From Spirochaetia bacterium 38H-sp (GTDB lineage: Bacteria; Spirochaetota; Spirochaetia; Winmispirales; Winmispiraceae), in NCBI GenBank assembly GCA_039023545.1, contig JBCHKQ010000001.1:496001-560000 (forward strand): a DNA stretch of 64,000 nucleotides, given 5' to 3'. This document shows, in pieces, positions 37,997-44,813 of this stretch (position 1 is the first letter of the stretch; every line of letters starts with the position of its first letter). Both the position numbers and the translations under genes were made by a program. A model generated the notes under the pieces. It was not told the DNA's origin, ran no database searches, and was given only the letters and a program-made list of their open reading frames with translations.

Positions 37997-39106
37997 ATGA
38001 AGAACCGTTATATTGCGGTTATATGCTTTATTTTGTTTTCAAGTCTTTTTGTCTTTTCTCAGGATTTATCCGTAAAACCGGATGAGCTAATAATAGAGCA
38101 GGCACTAGAAGGCGGTTATCACCTATGGATAAAAAAGAAACCTGATATAGCATCTGTACTAATAACAGAATCCACGGAAGATCCGGCAAGAAAAGTCGCA
38201 AGCTATGCACTCAGGACAACAAGCTATAATAAGATAAACGGAGAAGAAAAAAGACTTCTCAACGGTGAGTTTCTTGACAATTCAAGAGGATATTATCTTA
38301 TTGACTCCTCTGCAGAAAAGCATCCCATTCTGGGAGAGGCTTTTCATATTTTTATCCCGTATGTTGTTGTATACGGCTATCCTTGGACCAGACACGGAGA
38401 AATGCAGATTTTGGACGGTAGCTATCTCAACATCAGAACCTTTGTGCGTCCTTATGCTGATTATTCCGGTGGTTTTAAAGATAATCCCTTTATATTGCGC
38501 GTTGTTCAAAAACCTTTTACAGGACCGCCTGAGGCAAACTATATGCCGCAGGCAGAGGAAAGCTTTAAAAAACTTTCCCAAAGGAGCAAGACACCTCTTT
38601 TTTACTCTACAGGACATGAGGATGTACTCAGTCAGATAAAAAAGGTGCTGGAGGATAAAAAAGGCGACAGCCTTGATCTGGTGCTTGTACTGGATACGAC
38701 ACAAAGTATGGAGGATGATATTCCGTTCCTTCAGAAACAGCTTGTTTCCATTATCCGGAATACTTGTAAAGGGTATAAAAAAATAAGAGTAGGTGTTGTC
38801 CTCTATAAAGACTATATGGAAGAATATCTCAATAAGGTTATACCTTTTCAATCGGATCTGGATAGGTTTAATTCTCTTATTTCTACCATACGTGTGTCTG
38901 GAGGACGGGATTTGCCGGAAGCAGTCTATGAGGCTCTATATGCTGCCCTTATAAGGTTTGATTGGCTCTATGATGACAGGAAGATTATTCTTATAGGCGA
39001 TGCACCTCCTCATCCCTTTCCCAGAGGTTCTGTCACTGAGGATATGGTTTATTCTGCAGCAGAGAAAAAGCATGTGCTGGTTTTTCCTATACTTCTCCCT
39101 CAATAG
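37997..39106 (+). CDS. Secreted von Willebrand factor A domain protein
   Basis: Exported protein of 369 residues with a cleavable signal peptide (ICFILFSSLFVFSQD). The first 220 residues are a beta-rich region I do not recognise (FIPYVVVYGYPWTRHGEMQ). The vWA domain starts near 229: LVLVLDTTQSMEDD carries the metal-site motif as D-T-T-Q-S rather than D-x-S-x-S, and GGRDLPEAVYEALYAAL is the usual later motif. Such domains bind ligands through a divalent metal. It has its own coding unit between two tagged hairpins (37911 and 39187), suggesting an accessory gene. It lacks a recognisable Shine-Dalgarno sequence. Confidence 0.86.
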   Translation: MKNRYIAVICFILFSSLFVFSQDLSVKPDELIIEQALEGGYHLWIKKKPDIASVLITESTEDPARKVASYALRTTSYNKINGEEKRLLNGEFLDNSRGYYLIDSSAEKHPILGEAFHIFIPYVVVYGYPWTRHGEMQILDGSYLNIRTFVRPYADYSGGFKDNPFILRVVQKPFTGPPEANYMPQAEESFKKLSQRSKTPLFYSTGHEDVLSQIKKVLEDKKGDSLDLVLVLDTTQSMEDDIPFLQKQLVSIIRNTCKGYKKIRVGVVLYKDYMEEYLNKVIPFQSDLDRFNSLISTIRVSGGRDLPEAVYEALYAALIRFDWLYDDRKIILIGDAPPHPFPRGSVTEDMVYSAAEKKHVLVFPILLPQ

Positions 39107-39116
39107 TTTCCAGCTG

Positions 39117-39187
39117 TTTGCCAAAGGCAGGTCTTACCGCAGTTTTCTTGTTCTTTTGCAGTATAAGCTGAGGTAAGACCGTTCGGT
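39117..39187 (+). repeat. Tagged palindromic repeat, long-loop type (E3)
   Basis: TTTGCCAAAGGCAG is followed by stem GTCTTACC, a 33-nt loop, stem GGTAAGAC and CGTTCGGT. It lies 11 bp after the vWA stop and just upstream of the pyr promoter; no minus-strand gene ends here. Confidence 0.87.
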
Positions 39188-39197
39188 GTTTTTTCAA

Positions 39198-39226
39198 TTG
39201 AAATTTTTGACTGTTTGTGCTATACT
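39198..39226 (+). promoter_or_regulatory. pyr operon promoter
   Basis: TTGAAA (39198-39203), 17 nt, then TATACT (39221-39226). Transcription should start near 39233, about 75 nt before the end of the terminator in the leader. Confidence 0.65.
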
Positions 39227-39233
39227 CTCAAAC

Positions 39234-39307
39234 GAAGGACGACCTTATCCTTCCCCTGTCCTTCATGCGTGGGAGGGAGGGCGGCAGGTATGTTGCCCTC
39301 CTTTTTT
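39234..39307 (+). promoter_or_regulatory. pyr leader with attenuator-like hairpins
   Basis: A first stem GAAGGAC (39234-39240)/GTCCTTC (39258-39264) is followed by GGAGGGC (39276-39282)/GCCCTCC (39295-39301) with extra inner pairs and TTTTTT (39302-39307). The second is a good intrinsic terminator between the promoter and pyrK, so transcription attenuation by pyrimidine supply is a reasonable inference. A 20-codon reading frame (39265-39327) crosses the terminator but has no ribosome site. Confidence 0.62.
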
Positions 39308-39365
39308 ATAGATGTAAAAATGTCTGAGGAGCTTGGAGAAAGCTTCTTTTTTTTTTATAATCGCC

Positions 39366-40148
39366 ATGATGTGTGATAGCAATGTTTCTTTTTCTTCTGT
39401 TTCTGTGCTTGAGCATAGACAGATAGCGGACGGGTATTTTTTTATGTCTTTTGAGTATCCCAGTTTTTTTTCGCGGCCTCGTCCTGGGCAGTTTTTTACT
39501 TTGCGGGCGGGGGATTCTGTTGTTCCGCTTCTCAGACGGCCTTTTGCTTTTTCTTTTTTTTCCAATGATAAGGCTGGCTTTATCTATCAAAAGCGTGGCA
39601 GGGCTACGTCCAATCTTGCTGCAATGAGTGCAGGCGAGCAGATTGATATTATTGCTCCGCTTGGCAATTGTTTTCCCATGCCTTCTAGCGTAGAGTATCC
39701 TGTGCTGCTTGCAGGTGGTGTGGGACTGGGACCTGTGCTTTTTTTCTCCAGCGAGCTTGAGAGACAGGGGATTTCTCATACTCTTATCATAGGAGCAAGG
39801 AATTCTTCTTTTATCCCTGAGTATAAGCCGTCTTCTTTGGTTTCTTTTTTTGTATGTACGGATGATGGTTCTGCTGGTTTTAAGGGCAATGTTGCGGACC
39901 TTTTACTGGAGAATATGCCTCCTGCTGGGGCTATCCTGTATGCCTGCGGTCCCAATCCCATGATGAAGGCTTTACACAGCATTGCTCTTGATAAGGGGTT
40001 TATGCTGTGGGTCTCCATGGAACAGGTTATGGCCTGCGGTGTGGGGGCCTGTGCAGGTTGTGTTGTGCCTGCTAGGGGCTCGTATGTGCGTGTCTGCAAA
40101 GACGGACCTATTTTTGACAGCAGGGAGATAGAATGGACCTCAGTGTAA
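39366..40148 (+). CDS. pyrK: Dihydroorotate dehydrogenase electron-transfer subunit
   Basis: FAD and [2Fe-2S] subunit of about 260 residues that passes electrons from class-1B dihydroorotate dehydrogenase to NAD+. FAD-binding LLRRPFAFSFF, the NAD-site GGVGLGPVLFF, and YACGPNPMMKAL are visible, and the C-terminal cluster ligands lie in MACGVGACAGCVVPA plus RVCKDG. The start is unsure: ATG 39366 (or 39369) lacks a ribosome site; a TTG at 39333 has GAGGAG only 1 nt away. Overlap with pyrD is 16 nt. Confidence 0.9.
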   Translation: MMCDSNVSFSSVSVLEHRQIADGYFFMSFEYPSFFSRPRPGQFFTLRAGDSVVPLLRRPFAFSFFSNDKAGFIYQKRGRATSNLAAMSAGEQIDIIAPLGNCFPMPSSVEYPVLLAGGVGLGPVLFFSSELERQGISHTLIIGARNSSFIPEYKPSSLVSFFVCTDDGSAGFKGNVADLLLENMPPAGAILYACGPNPMMKALHSIALDKGFMLWVSMEQVMACGVGACAGCVVPARGSYVRVCKDGPIFDSREIEWTSV

Positions 40149-41044
40149 GGATAAGAGACAAAGTTCTTCCCAATCCCGTGGGTGCGGCATCGGGTACCAT
40201 AGGCTATGGCAGCGAGTACGAGGGGCTTGTGGATTATGACAGACTGGGCGCGCTGTACACCAAGGCTGTTACGCCGGAACCAAGAGAGGGTAATCCAATC
40301 CCCCGCATTGTGGAGACAACAGCAGGGCTTCTCAACTCCATAGGGCTTGCCAATGTCGGTCTCAAGCGCTTTTTATCGGAGAAATGGCCTTATCTTTCCT
40401 CTCTTCCCTGCCCTGTAATAGCAAATGTAGCGGGGAGCAAGCCAGAGGATTATCTGCAGGTAGTTTCTGTTCTGGAAGAGCATACGGATATGTGGGGCTA
40501 TGAGATAAACATATCTTGTCCCAACGTAAAAAAGGGCGGTATCACCATTGGCACTGAGCCAGATGTTGTAGAAGACCTAACGGCATCACTTAGAAAACTG
40601 ACTAACAGGCCTCTCATTGTAAAACTTACGCCCAATGTTACGGATATCCGGCTAATAGCACGTGCTGCGGAAAACGGTGGAGCGGATGCGCTGTCTTGTA
40701 TCAACACTGTTGTCGGTATGGCTATAGACATAAAAAGGAAACGCCCTGTTATACCCCAGAAGACAGCCGGGCTTTCCGGTCCTGCCATAAAACCCATAGG
40801 TATAGCTGCAGTTTATCGTGTAAGGACTGCTGTCAGCATCCCCATTATAGGATTGGGTGGGATAATGAACGCAGACGATGCTATAGAATATCTGCTCGCA
40901 GGTGCTTCCTGTGTCCAGATAGGTACAGGGCTTTTTGTCGACCCCACTATTACGGTTAAGGTTCTGGAGGGGATAGAAGAGTACATGAAGCAAAACAATA
41001 TGAACTCTATCTCAGACTTTTCCTCATACTGGAAAGAATGGTAA
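40133..41044 (+). CDS. pyrD: Dihydroorotate dehydrogenase, class 1B catalytic subunit
   Basis: FMN enzyme of 303 residues that oxidises dihydroorotate in pyrimidine synthesis. The fold-specific sequences LPNPVGAASGTIGYG, NISCPNVKKGG and IGLGGIMNADDAIEYLLAGA mark the soluble 1B type that works with PyrK, and the gene overlaps pyrK. A GGGAG precedes the ATG inside pyrK. No other pyr gene is in the window. A tagged hairpin without T-run follows 8 bp after the stop. Confidence 0.96.
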   Translation: MDLSVRIRDKVLPNPVGAASGTIGYGSEYEGLVDYDRLGALYTKAVTPEPREGNPIPRIVETTAGLLNSIGLANVGLKRFLSEKWPYLSSLPCPVIANVAGSKPEDYLQVVSVLEEHTDMWGYEINISCPNVKKGGITIGTEPDVVEDLTASLRKLTNRPLIVKLTPNVTDIRLIARAAENGGADALSCINTVVGMAIDIKRKRPVIPQKTAGLSGPAIKPIGIAAVYRVRTAVSIPIIGLGGIMNADDAIEYLLAGASCVQIGTGLFVDPTITVKVLEGIEEYMKQNNMNSISDFSSYWKEW

Positions 41045-41052
41045 TTTTGTAT

Positions 41053-41097
41053 ACCGAACGCGGCCTATGCAGCAGCATAGGCCGCTGCCTCCGGCGG
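41053..41097 (-). repeat. Tagged palindromic repeat, short-loop type (E9)
   Basis: On the plus strand ACCGAACG is followed by stem CGGCCTATGC, loop AGCA, stem GCATAGGCCG and CTGCCTCCGGCGG. It lies just after pyrD and is the left member of an inward pair that encloses the hydrolase gene. Confidence 0.87.
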
Positions 41098-41137
41098 AAT
41101 AATTAAATGATAAGGATATCTTTTTATATATTCTCAT

Positions 41138-42145
41138 TTATGGGCTTATGGTGTCTGATAAAAAGCCTTTTATATCGGCCATTACATCTTCATCCGGAGC
41201 TCCGCTGTCTAGCTCAAAGTGGTCTGCATTTTTTTCTGTTATGATATATATGGTATCTATCTTGTTTCTAAGTTTTTTTTTGCTGTAGTCGTTGTCAACA
41301 ACATTATCCTTTGCTGCAAGAATTAGGAGAGTAGACGGCATATCAATGTGAGGTGTTTTTTCCAGCTTTTTTTGCCATATGACAAAGTAGTCCAGCCATG
41401 TAAACGGAAAAACTCTGAGCCCCAGTTTTGTGCGGGCAAAAGCACGATAGGAATGTGCAAAGATGCTTGTTATTGTTCTTACCGATGTCAGAATTCCCTG
41501 ATACGGGAGCTTCATAAGAGGAGCAAAAAGAACTATTTTTTCTATTTGTGTTTTGTAACGCATGCTGTAATCTATAAGTGCAAGTCCGCCTGTGCTGTGT
41601 CCTATTGCGTAGTATGGCCGGGGTAGGTACGGAGAGAGATTAGTGATAGTATTGTTGACAGAATCGCCGTAGATATAAAATCCAGGCCAGGCATCTCCTC
41701 TTGTGCCTGTAGATAAACCATGCCCGGGAAGGTCTATAAGAATTGTTGCAAGTCCCATAGTAAGGAGCTCCGATGCTAGCCTGCCATAATGTGAGCTGTC
41801 CGTAGCATATCCGTGAAAAACAAATACACTGCCTGTTATGTTTGTTTCTGGTAAGAATATATGTACAAAAAGGCTGTAAGGTCCGGATGGTATTGTACCT
41901 GCAAGATGTTTTACAGGGGGATGTTCTCCTTGCAGTATGCCGGATGCATAGTTATAAAACTCTGTATTCTTTTCTTGCGGTATGGATAGATTGCTCAGGG
42001 TACTGCACTGCTGCCATAGTTTTCTGCGATATTCTTCTGTTTCATCATAGGTAGGATTGATGCTTGTACAGGAAACTGTGAGGAGAAAGAGAGCAAAGGG
42101 GGCAATGGCAAAAATTGTCCTTATGCCGATGATTGTGCTTCTCAT
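41138..42145 (-). CDS. Lipoprotein alpha/beta hydrolase (monoglyceride lipase/lysophospholipase-like)
   Basis: Exported hydrolase of 335 residues. The signal peptide ends in LLTVSC with lipidated Cys26. The alpha/beta hydrolase fold shows the oxyanion region FHGYATDSSHYGRLASELL, LPGHGLSTG, and the nucleophile elbow GHSTGG with Ser184; the acid is likely in AAKDNVVDND and the His in NADHFELDSG. Serine-aminopeptidase/Hydrolase_4 members of this type cleave monoacylglycerols or lysophospholipids. A surface-anchored version would act on host or environmental lipids. It is flanked by tagged hairpins at 41053 and 42294. Confidence 0.87.
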   Translation of the reverse strand: MRSTIIGIRTIFAIAPFALFLLTVSCTSINPTYDETEEYRRKLWQQCSTLSNLSIPQEKNTEFYNYASGILQGEHPPVKHLAGTIPSGPYSLFVHIFLPETNITGSVFVFHGYATDSSHYGRLASELLTMGLATILIDLPGHGLSTGTRGDAWPGFYIYGDSVNNTITNLSPYLPRPYYAIGHSTGGLALIDYSMRYKTQIEKIVLFAPLMKLPYQGILTSVRTITSIFAHSYRAFARTKLGLRVFPFTWLDYFVIWQKKLEKTPHIDMPSTLLILAAKDNVVDNDYSKKKLRNKIDTIYIITEKNADHFELDSGAPDEDVMADIKGFLSDTISP

Positions 42146-42224
42146 CTGTTATAAGTATAACAGTATGTGTTGCTTTTTTAAGTATTTGCACAAATATTTT
42201 TCTTGTTTCTGTATTGTTTCTTTT

Positions 42225-42294
42225 TGCCGCAGGCAGCAGAGGCTGCGCCATTACTATCTGCTGTGCTTTTGTGTGCGCAGGTTCTGCGTTCGGT
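42225..42294 (+). repeat. Tagged palindromic repeat, long-loop type (E4)
   Basis: TGCCGCAGGCA is followed by a 13-nt arm GCAGAGGCTGCGC pairing with GCGCAGGTTCTGC (a short internal mismatch) around a 26-nt loop, then CGTTCGGT. It directly abuts the stop codon of the U32-family gene at 42295. Confidence 0.82.
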
Positions 42295-44385
42295 TTATTT
42301 TTTTTGTTGTACTAGGGTATAGCTCATGTTCTCTTTGTGGATGATTGTGAGTGTTTTTTCTTTTTGTGTGAGCAGGGGCTCTTTTGTGTTGTGGATGACT
42401 CTTGAGTAAAATATAGGAGGGTTAAAATCTGTATAGCAGGGGTGTTTTACTGGGCTTTCTATCCATGGATAGGAAAAGGCAAGGTTTGGAATTATGTGTT
42501 TGTAGAGGTTTTCTGTAAGGTGGTTGGAATTATATAGAAGATAATCCGTAAAGAATGCAATGCGCTGCTGATATATTGTTGCAAGATGTTTTGCCCAGAG
42601 TATGTGTGCGGGATTGTTGAGGCCTATTAGAAAGTTTTCTTGTGGGTTTTTCTCTATGATATTATGTAATTGGCTGTATGTGCTTTTGTAGGAAAAGGTT
42701 GTGGGTGCCAGAGGAATGACTGTATAGGTTTTGTTTTTTATTGTGAGTTTTGCGAGTGATTTTGTATCTATGTTTGTGTAGTCTGTTACAAATGGTAGGT
42801 TGCTGTCTCTGGGTGATAGTGTGTTGCGAAGAGGAATCGATGGTGTGTTTAGGGGAGGATTCTGGCTGTGTTTTTGAGTGCTAGTTGGGTTATCCAGGTT
42901 TTTGTAAAGCAGGGAGAAGATTGCTCTTCTTGTCTGTTTTAGGAAGGATGGGGGGTAAAATATGCGGGTTATGTTTATGCTGTCTTCTGCGTTTATTGTG
43001 AGTTCTGCTTTTATGGGTATTTGTCCGGCAGGGCTGTAGTAGGAGAATAATTGAGTCAGTTTTGTGTATGTTATTTCTTTTTCTGCTGCTTTTTGTAGTG
43101 AATGGTAGTATTCTTCCTCCAGGGTCTTGTCTGCAAAATCAAGTTTTATATGTAGTCTGTCTTTGTATATTGTTATGTTAATTTTTGTATGGAGAGGTGC
43201 TTTCTCAAGTGCTGAGGCTTTTATCTCAGGGAGTTTATTGTCGTGTGCCGAGAGAAGTCTGATTTCATGCTGTTCTGCAAACTTCTTTGGAATGTTTATC
43301 CATACTTGCATACCTTTTTGGGCCTGTGTTAGTTTTGTCTGGTTTTTTCTTATGCTTTTTATTGCCCAGGCTGTAATTTCTCCTTTTTCTATTATGCCTG
43401 CTCCATCTCTTATGTGTATTTCTTGCTCAAGATGCACAAGTGCTTCTTTTTCTGCTACTTTTTTTATTGTTCCCAGCTTGAGTCCTCTGTGCCCCGGGTA
43501 GTCCGTGTCTATGAGTTCTTGTTCTTTGTGTGTTTTTATGTGGCCTTCTCCAGTATTTCTCATAAAGCTTAATGCAAGTTTCTCCATAAGCTGAGGATCA
43601 GTTCTTCTTGTGTCCAGTTTTTTTCTCCAGAGTCTGACTGCTGCATCTACGTATTCTGGCGATTTCATTCTGCCTTCTATTTTAAAGGAGCGTATGCCTG
43701 TTTTTGCTAGTTCTTCTGCGTGTTCTATTAGCATTAGGTCGCGCATGGAGAATGTGTATTGTTTTTTCTTGTCTTTTTCCTGCCATGTTCTGCATACCTG
43801 TGCGCAGACTCCTCTATTGGCAGAGCGTCCCAGCATTAGTCCGGAGGCAAGGCAGATGCCTGATGTGCTGTAACACATCGCGCCTGATACAAAGACCTCG
43901 TACTCTATTTCTGGTACTTTTTGTATGATTTCTTTTATTTCTGCTATCTCCAGCTCTCGTGCAAGGATTACTCTGGAGAAGCCAAGCTCTGCCATGAGCC
44001 TTGCTCCATCTGTATTGTGTATTGCCAGTTGTGTTGATGCATGCAGTGTGAGATTGGGGAAGTCTTTGCGTATGAGATCTGCAAGCCCCAGGTCCTGCAC
44101 AATGACTGCGTCAGGTCTCAGCATGCTCAGTATGCGCAGCCAGTATCGCGCTTCCTCAAGTTCTGTATCGCGTATAAGGGTGTTGAAAGCTATGTTGAGC
44201 TTTACTCCCTGGGCTTGGGAAAAGGCTCGCAGGGCAGATAATTCTTGTAAAGAGGGGTTGTTGGCAAATGCCCGTGCAGAGAATCTAGGCAAACCTGTGT
44301 ATATTGCGTCTGCTCCGGCTTTTATCGCGTAGATACCTGCAGCCAGGCTGCCTGCGGGAGCTAGAATCTCAGGCTTGTTTTTCAT
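42295..44385 (-). CDS. U32 family peptidase / RlhA-like protein
   Basis: Cytoplasmic protein of 696 residues. The N-terminal part is a U32 TIM-barrel: KPEILAPAGSLAAGIYAIKA, then SGAMCYSTSGICLASGLMLG and RGVCAQVCR, whose spaced cysteines probably hold an Fe-S cluster. The region from about 380 is the DUF3656-like extension of the long RlhA/YhbU-type proteins, which in E. coli hydroxylate 23S rRNA. Prephenate-dependent RNA hydroxylation is therefore more likely than proteolysis, but the substrate is inferred. The last 150 residues are diverged and rich in Asn, Thr and Lys. No clear Shine-Dalgarno sequence is present. Confidence 0.87.
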   Translation of the reverse strand: MKNKPEILAPAGSLAAGIYAIKAGADAIYTGLPRFSARAFANNPSLQELSALRAFSQAQGVKLNIAFNTLIRDTELEEARYWLRILSMLRPDAVIVQDLGLADLIRKDFPNLTLHASTQLAIHNTDGARLMAELGFSRVILARELEIAEIKEIIQKVPEIEYEVFVSGAMCYSTSGICLASGLMLGRSANRGVCAQVCRTWQEKDKKKQYTFSMRDLMLIEHAEELAKTGIRSFKIEGRMKSPEYVDAAVRLWRKKLDTRRTDPQLMEKLALSFMRNTGEGHIKTHKEQELIDTDYPGHRGLKLGTIKKVAEKEALVHLEQEIHIRDGAGIIEKGEITAWAIKSIRKNQTKLTQAQKGMQVWINIPKKFAEQHEIRLLSAHDNKLPEIKASALEKAPLHTKINITIYKDRLHIKLDFADKTLEEEYYHSLQKAAEKEITYTKLTQLFSYYSPAGQIPIKAELTINAEDSINITRIFYPPSFLKQTRRAIFSLLYKNLDNPTSTQKHSQNPPLNTPSIPLRNTLSPRDSNLPFVTDYTNIDTKSLAKLTIKNKTYTVIPLAPTTFSYKSTYSQLHNIIEKNPQENFLIGLNNPAHILWAKHLATIYQQRIAFFTDYLLYNSNHLTENLYKHIIPNLAFSYPWIESPVKHPCYTDFNPPIFYSRVIHNTKEPLLTQKEKTLTIIHKENMSYTLVQQKK

Positions 44386-44421
44386 GATGAGAGCATAGCA
44401 CAGCCTGCCGTATTGTTCTAT

Positions 44422-44457
44422 AAAAAAGGCAGGCAGTGTAGCTGCCTGCCGTTCGGT
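44422..44457 (-). terminator. Tagged terminator of the efflux operon
   Basis: On the minus strand ACCGAACG leads into stem GGCAGGCAG, a 5-nt loop, stem CTGCCTGCC and TTTTTT. It lies about 75 bp after the last gene of the efflux operon. Confidence 0.82.
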
Positions 44458-44474
44458 ATTAGTTATTTTTTTTA

Positions 44475-44519
44475 ACCGAATGCTGCTGCCTTGCGGCAGC
44501 AGCTTGTACCCCGCGGGGA
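44475..44519 (-). repeat. Tagged palindromic repeat, variant (E12)
   Basis: ACCGAATG (one change from the tag) is followed by stem CTGCTGCC, loop TTGC, stem GGCAGCAG, then CTTGTACCCCGCGGGG in place of the usual small hairpin. It is the only place where neighbouring tags face outward rather than inward. Confidence 0.72.
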
Positions 44520-44533
44520 TTTTCTTAGGAGAG

Positions 44534-44812
44534 CTATGCTTCTGTCACAAAGAGTTTTATACCCTCTTGTGGAAACATTCTTTTTAATTTCTGTATTATG
44601 GCACGGAGTTTCTCCAGTGTTTCTTCATCCGTATAGCTTATGATGATAAAGTTGCTTTCTGGCCATATGTGGTCTCCGCGCCTGGGACCGCTTGAGCCCT
44701 TGCCCTGAACTTGAGGAATCTGTGTATAGTAAAAGTCTTCTATTTCTTCTTCTATCAGGTCAAAAAGGTCTTCTTCTACAGAATGGTTTGCTATTATTTC
44801 CACTCTTTTCAT
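44534..44812 (-). CDS. PG0541-like efflux-associated small protein
   Basis: A 92-residue cytoplasmic protein with a ferredoxin-like/PII-like pattern: MKRVEIIANHSVEEDLFDLI, a flexible IPQVQGKGSSGPRRGD segment like a PII T-loop, then a C-terminal LEKLRAIIQKLKRMFPQ helix. It matches the small PG0541-type family commonly encoded next to RND pumps; a role in sensing or regulating the pump is inferred. It begins 1 nt after the RND gene's stop and is the last gene of the operon. Confidence 0.8.
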   Translation of the reverse strand: MKRVEIIANHSVEEDLFDLIEEEIEDFYYTQIPQVQGKGSSGPRRGDHIWPESNFIIISYTDEETLEKLRAIIQKLKRMFPQEGIKLFVTEA

Positions 44813-44813
44813 C

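Noticed and set aside
39265-39327. pyr leader peptide of 20 codons.
   Set aside because: No Shine-Dalgarno sequence and no pyrimidine-specific codon pattern; kept only as part of the leader note.
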